A model generated the notes under the pieces. It saw nothing but the letters and a program-made list of their open reading frames with translations. It searched no databases and had not been told where the DNA came from. Positions 57,101-63,100 of a DNA stretch of 64,000 nucleotides are shown piece after piece; positions within the stretch are counted from its first letter, which is position 1, and every line of letters begins with the position of its first letter. The stretch is from an uncultured Oscillospiraceae bacterium (GTDB lineage Bacteria; Bacillota; Clostridia; Oscillospirales; Oscillospiraceae), in NCBI GenBank assembly GCA_947629795.1, contig CANRFC010000001.1:62001-126000 (forward strand), in the 5' to 3' direction. The position numbers were made by a program, and so were the translations under genes.

Positions 57101-60100
57101 GGTCTCGCCGCTCATCGTCACGGTCCAGTCGGAGTCCTCCTCGGCGTCCCAGGTGAACCAGGCCAGCTCCTGCTTGGAGGCATCCTCTTCGATGTTGTTG
57201 AACACATTGAAGGCGGAGATGCGAGGCTCCACGTTGAACTGGAACTGCTCGCCCTCCCGGATGGACACGGAGTAGTCCTCCAGGATGAAGTAGCTGGCGC
57301 CCACACGCACGGGCACAGAGGTGGAGGTGGCGGTACCGTCGCCGATCCGGCCGGTGCCGTTCTTACCGTAAGCCCACAGGGAGCCGTTGTTCTTCATGAC
57401 GATGGAGTGCTGGTTGTCGGCCTTCACCGAGTTCTGCACCACGATGACGCCGCTGATGGGAGCGCCGGCGATGTCCGCCGAGCCGGCGGAGACCTGGCCG
57501 GGCACGCCCCAGAAGCTGCCGGCAGTGGGATAGCCGTTCTCACCCACGCCGGTGCTGAAGTCCAGGGTGGTGCCGGTGCTGTCCTGGTTGCCGCCCTGGC
57601 CCAGAGCGGGACCGTAGAGCAGGCCCTTGGCGGCGTCGGAGGGGCCGCCCTTGCTCATCATGGAGAAGGGACCCACAGACCACAGGCTGGTGTCGTTATA
57701 GGCCACCTGGAGGTACTCGGAGATGTCGGCGGTGACCGGCATGCCGATGACCAGATCGGCCATGTTGGCGGTGTAGCCCTCGAACTGGGCCCGGCTGAGC
57801 TGGATGTCGGAGAGCTTCACATAGGGCTTGTTGGGATCGAACGCACCGGTAGCGGTGCCGTCAGAGGTGTTGGCATAGAGCTGATAGCCCACCAGAGTGT
57901 CGTCGGCGGCCCGGCCCTGGATGTACCCGTCAGGTGTCACGGTCTTGGCGCCGTCCAGCAGGTCGTCCACGGTGACGGTGTTGCTGCCGTTGGTGTAGCT
58001 GACGATCTTCTTGCCGTACTTGTAACCCTTGGACAGCTCGGTGAAGGTGGTGGGCAGCTCGTGGTTGCGCAGCACCCCGGGGATGGTGACGTTCTCGGTG
58101 GCCAGCACCGGCGCGTGCTCATCCACCACCACGGCGGCATAGATCTGGCCGCTGGTCTTGTTCACGGCGGTGTAGAGCGGGGTGGCCATCTCCTTCCAGT
58201 AGAGAGGCACCTCCCGGGTGGTGGGCACGGGCTCGGGGGTCTCGCCCTCGTCCTCTGTGGGCTCGGCGGGGATCTCAGGCTCCACGGTGACGGTGACCGT
58301 CACGTTGACATAGCTGACCACACCGTTGGCGTCCACGGTCTCGGTGACCACGGGCCAGGCGGTGACGTCGGTGGAGGCGTGCTCGGCCAGGTTGGCCTCG
58401 GTCCACTTCCAGTAGTAGCCGTTGGAGGCGTCGCCCATCCGGTCATAGCCGGGCTGGGTCATGGGCTTGCCGGTCTTGTCGATCATCTGCTCCCCGGCGT
58501 AGATGGTCACGTCGTGGAGGCCGTTGGCGTACCGGGTCTCGTAGCCCTCGGACACCTCGTAGTGGGCGGGGATGTTGTTCACTGTATCCTCGGGCACCAG
58601 GGTGTACTTGGTGGTGTTGTCGCCGCCCCAGGTCTTCACCTGGCCGTTGGTGGTCACGGCCACGGCGTTGTACACGCCGCCGGAGACCTCCAGGGCGCGG
58701 CCGCCCAGGACCGCCCGGTCGGGCGTCTCGCGGTTGGTGTTGTAGCCGCCGTAGGCGGGATGGTCGGCGTCGTTGACGCCCCAGGAGTAGACCTGGCCGT
58801 CCTTCTTGAGGATGCGCATGTTGGCGGCGATCTTGTCGGCGGACAGGGTCAGGGCGTCGCTCAGGGCGGTGTACTTGCTCTCGCCGCTGACCAGGGTGGG
58901 CAGGGACACGATGGTGCCCTTGTCCCCGGTGTTGACCATGGGATCCACCACGCCGTGGTAGTTGTAGCCCCAGCCGAAGAGCCGGCCGGTGCGGTCCAGG
59001 GCGAAGGAGTAGCTGCGCAGGGTGGTACCGTCGCTGGCGGTGAGGCCGGAGGCCACGATGTCCACAATGGCGGCGCTGTTGGCGTCGGCGCCCAGGTAGC
59101 CGCCCTCGGTGACGCCCTTGACCTTCACGGCGGTGTAGAAGATGCCGGTACCGGCGTCAGAGCCCTGGCCCAGCGCGCCGTTGGCGTTGTCGCCCCAGGC
59201 GTACACGGTGCCGTCCTCGGCCAGCGCCAGGTTGTGGTTGCCGCCGGCGGCGATCTTCACGATGCCGGTGAGCGGGATATCCACATCGTTGGCCTCGTCG
59301 TGGATGAGGACCTCAGTGGGGGTGGTGGACTGGGTGGTGCCTCTGGGCACGCCCAGCTGACCCTTGGAGTTGTCGCCCCAGCTCCACACCGAGCCATCGG
59401 CCTTCAGGGCGATGGTGTGGGCGGCGCCCACGGCGATCATCGGGAAGGCCACGGTGCGCTCGATATCGGTGTCGGGCTTCGGGGAGACCTGGACCTTGAA
59501 GAAGCCCTGGTTGCCCCGGTCGTCGGTGACGATGATATAGGTGTAGCCCGCCTTGTGCTGGGCCACGATCTTGCCGGTGGCGTCCACGGTGGCCACCTCG
59601 GGGTTGGTGGACAGGAACTCCAGATCCTCCAGGTCGGGGGTGTAACTGAAGGGGCCGTAGGCGTTGAAGCCCAGGTAGGCCACGATGTCGGCGGCCACGA
59701 TCTGGAGCACGTCGTCATAGATGAGGCTGGTCATCAGGGTCCCCTCGGGGGTGATGATGGTCTCGTACTGCATGTCGGACACCGCGCCGTACTTGAACAC
59801 CACCGTGACGTTGGCGTCGTCGCTGGGCATCACGAAGGTGGCCACGTTGTCCCCATTGATGACGGGGATGGAGTACACGGCGTAATAGTTCTCGCTCTGG
59901 ACCGAGACCTGAGCGAAGTAGGCCTGGTTGATGGCGGTGGCAGTCACCGTCACGGTGTCGCCGGCCTTGGCGTTGAAGGTCATGCCGTGGGTCTTGTGGG
60001 CCGCGCCGGACACGGCCACGCCATTGACCGCCACCTGGGCGGTGTTGTTGGTGCCGGTGCTGTTGTAGTTGTCCACCACCAGGACCGTGCCCATGTACTC

Positions 60101-63100
60101 GCTGCGGACGCTGGCTTCCACGCAGCGCACCTGCAGCGGGATGTTCTGCTCGGGCTGGACGAAGGAGGCGGTGTTGGCTTCGCTGTCGAAGGCGATCTGG
60201 TGATAGCCGGTGCTGTCGGCGGCGTACACGCCCAGCACCACGTACCCGGCCTTGGGCACGATGGCGATCTCCATCTCCTCGCCGGGCAGGATGCCGGTGA
60301 GCTTGGTGGTCCCGACAACGGCGGCTTCGTCGCCCTTCCGGCGCAGGGTCATGGACTCGATGCCGGTCTCGGCAGAGCCCTCGGTCACGGCCACAGCCAT
60401 GACTTCGGAGCTATAGGTCCTGGCGCCGTAACCGGTGGCGTCCTTCAGGTCGAAGTGGAGGACCACATTGCCGCTGGGCATGGTGAACAGGAAGGCGGTG
60501 GGGTCGCCGGAGAGGGGCTTCAGGGTCTCCACCACGCCGTTTTCGTGGAGCAGGACGGCGGAGGCGAACACCGCGCCGCTGCTCAGGCTCATCCGGGCGA
60601 TCACCTGGGTCCCCGCCTCGGCGGAGAAGGTGGTCCCGGCAGCGTTGATCTCATCCAGGCCGGCATCGGCCTTGTACACCTTGACGCTGGATCCGGTGCT
60701 GTACCCGATGATGGCCGCGTTGGCGCTGTACTTGGGCGTGCCCATGTCGTCCGAGGGGTTGAGGAGCACGCTGCTGATATCCAGGTAGGACCCGCCGCCG
60801 TTCATGGTGGTCATGGCGGGCAGGATGCGGTTGGCGTAAGTGCCGTCGCCCACCTGGCCGTAGCCGTTGTTGCCCCAGCCGTAGACCGTGCCGTAGTTGT
60901 TGTCGTAGGCCGCGGCGGTGCCGCCGAAGGCGGAGGTGGCGATGTACATGATGCCGTCGATGGGGGCCAGCATATCCTTGGGGTTGGCATCGCCGGCCAG
61001 GACCTGGACCGCCTTGCCTGCCGTGGCCTTCTGGCGCTTGGCCAGGTTCACGCCCAACTGGCCGTAGGTGTTGTCGCCGGCGGCATAGACCGTCTTATAG
61101 GTGTCTTCCCCGTTCAGGGTGCCGTTGGCGGCGGTATCGGCGGCGTAGAGGACATAACCGGTCTGGCCCACGGCGGTCTGGACAGCCACGCTGTGGATGG
61201 CGGCGCCGTCCTTGCCGGTGTGGGTATTGTTGAAGGAATTGACGCTGTGGGTGGTGGTCTCGGTCTTCACCGTCTTGGTGGTCTCGGTGGCCTCGTCGCC
61301 CTCGTTCTCACCGGGCACAGTCACGGTGACCTGGGTGGTGGAGGCGGCGGAGGTGGTCAGATCCCGGACGGCCTCGGTGACCGTCTTGGGATAGCTCTCG
61401 CCGGAGGTGGTGACCTCGTCGGCGGTCTTGATGCCGTCACCGTTGGTATCGGTCCAGGTCTCGGTCACGGTGTAGACGCCCAACTGGCCCTTGGAGTTGT
61501 CGCCCCAGGCCACCACCTGGCCGTCCACGTCCACCGCCAGGACGCTGTCAGCGCCGGCGGAGAGGGTGATGATGTTGGAGCGCACGTCTCCCTCGGCGAA
61601 GCTGTAGCCCCGGAGGAAGCCGTTGTTGGTGCCGAACTGGCCCACGGTGTTCTGGCCCCAGGCCACCACGTCGCCGCTGCGGGTCAGGACATAGCTGGTG
61701 TTGGTGCCGGCCACGATGTCATAGACGGCGGCGCCGGAGGGCAGGTAGATCCGCTCGGGAGTGACCGCCCGGCTGCTGGTGGCGCCGAAGGAGATCTTGC
61801 CGCCGGCGTAGGAGCCCATGCCGTAGAGCTTGCCGTCCTCGGTGAGGAAGAGGGCGTGGTCACGGCCGGCAGAGATGTCCACGATCTTGCTGCCCGTCCA
61901 GGGCATCACGGTGGGCTTGTAGACATTGGCGGTATTGCCCATGCCCAGCTGGCCCTGGCTGTTGTTGCCCCAGACCATGAGACTGCCGTCATTCCGGAGG
62001 GCCAGGGCGAAGTTGGAGCCCACGGCGATCTTGGTCATGACGTTGTCGTCCTTGCCCTTGCCCAGGATCTGGACAGGAGAGTTGGAGTCGGTGACCTGGT
62101 TGCTGTTGGTGCCCAGGCGGCCGTCGCCCTCGGTGGCGCCGGCGGCGGCGTTGGAGCCGTAGGTCCACACGGTGCCGTTGTCCCGGAGGACCACGGTGAA
62201 GTTGTCGCCCACGCCGATCATGGGATAGGTCTTGCTGGGCTCGGAGGCGTCGCTGCCGTCGCTGGGCAGCGGCATGGCGGAGATCTTCAGGAAGGCGTTG
62301 TAGTCCTGGTCGGTCTCGGCGTCGTGATACTTGGCGATGATGTAGGTCACGCCGAAGCCCACCACCTGCACCAGGCCGTTGGCGTCCACGGTGGCCACGG
62401 TCTCATCCAGGGAGGAGAGGGTCACGGCACGGGGATCCACCTGGCGGACGATGTTGGCGTTGATGAGGTTGAAGCCGTCCCAGGTCTTGGTGCCGAACTT
62501 ATCCACAGCCAGCTTGATCTCCTCGCCCACATGGAGGGTGTACTCGTACTTGGTGAGGGCGTACTCCTCCTCGGGCACCTGGACCGAAGCATCGGTCAGA
62601 TTGTCCTGCTCGGCTTTCTTTTTTTCCTTGTAGTTGGTGGTCTCGTAGAAGTAGAGGGTCTTGAGCTGCTTATCCACGCCCACCTTCACGCCGGAGGTGC
62701 GCAGCGCGCCGGCGTCGTTCCCGGTGGGGATATTCACGTTGCCCAGCTGGCCGTTGGCGTTCTCGCCCCAGGCGTAGACCCAGCCGTCGTCCAGCACGGC
62801 CACAGTGTGGCTCTCGCCGGCGGCCACGCTGAGGACCCGGTGAGCGCCGCCGTTGAGGACGGTGCCGTCGGCCAGGGTGGCGGTGACGGGGGTGAGGGAA
62901 GCGGCGGTGGTGCCGTTGCCCAGCTCGCCCCTGGTGTTGTCGCCCCAGGTGTAGACCTTGCCGCTCTCGGTGAGCACGGCCATGTGCCCGCCGCCCACGG
63001 CGATCTGCTTGGCGGCCTCGGGCAGGGTCACCTGCACGGGATCGGCCACCTTGATCCGGGCAGCGCCGGCGCCGGTCTGGCCGTTGGTGTTGAGGCCCCA

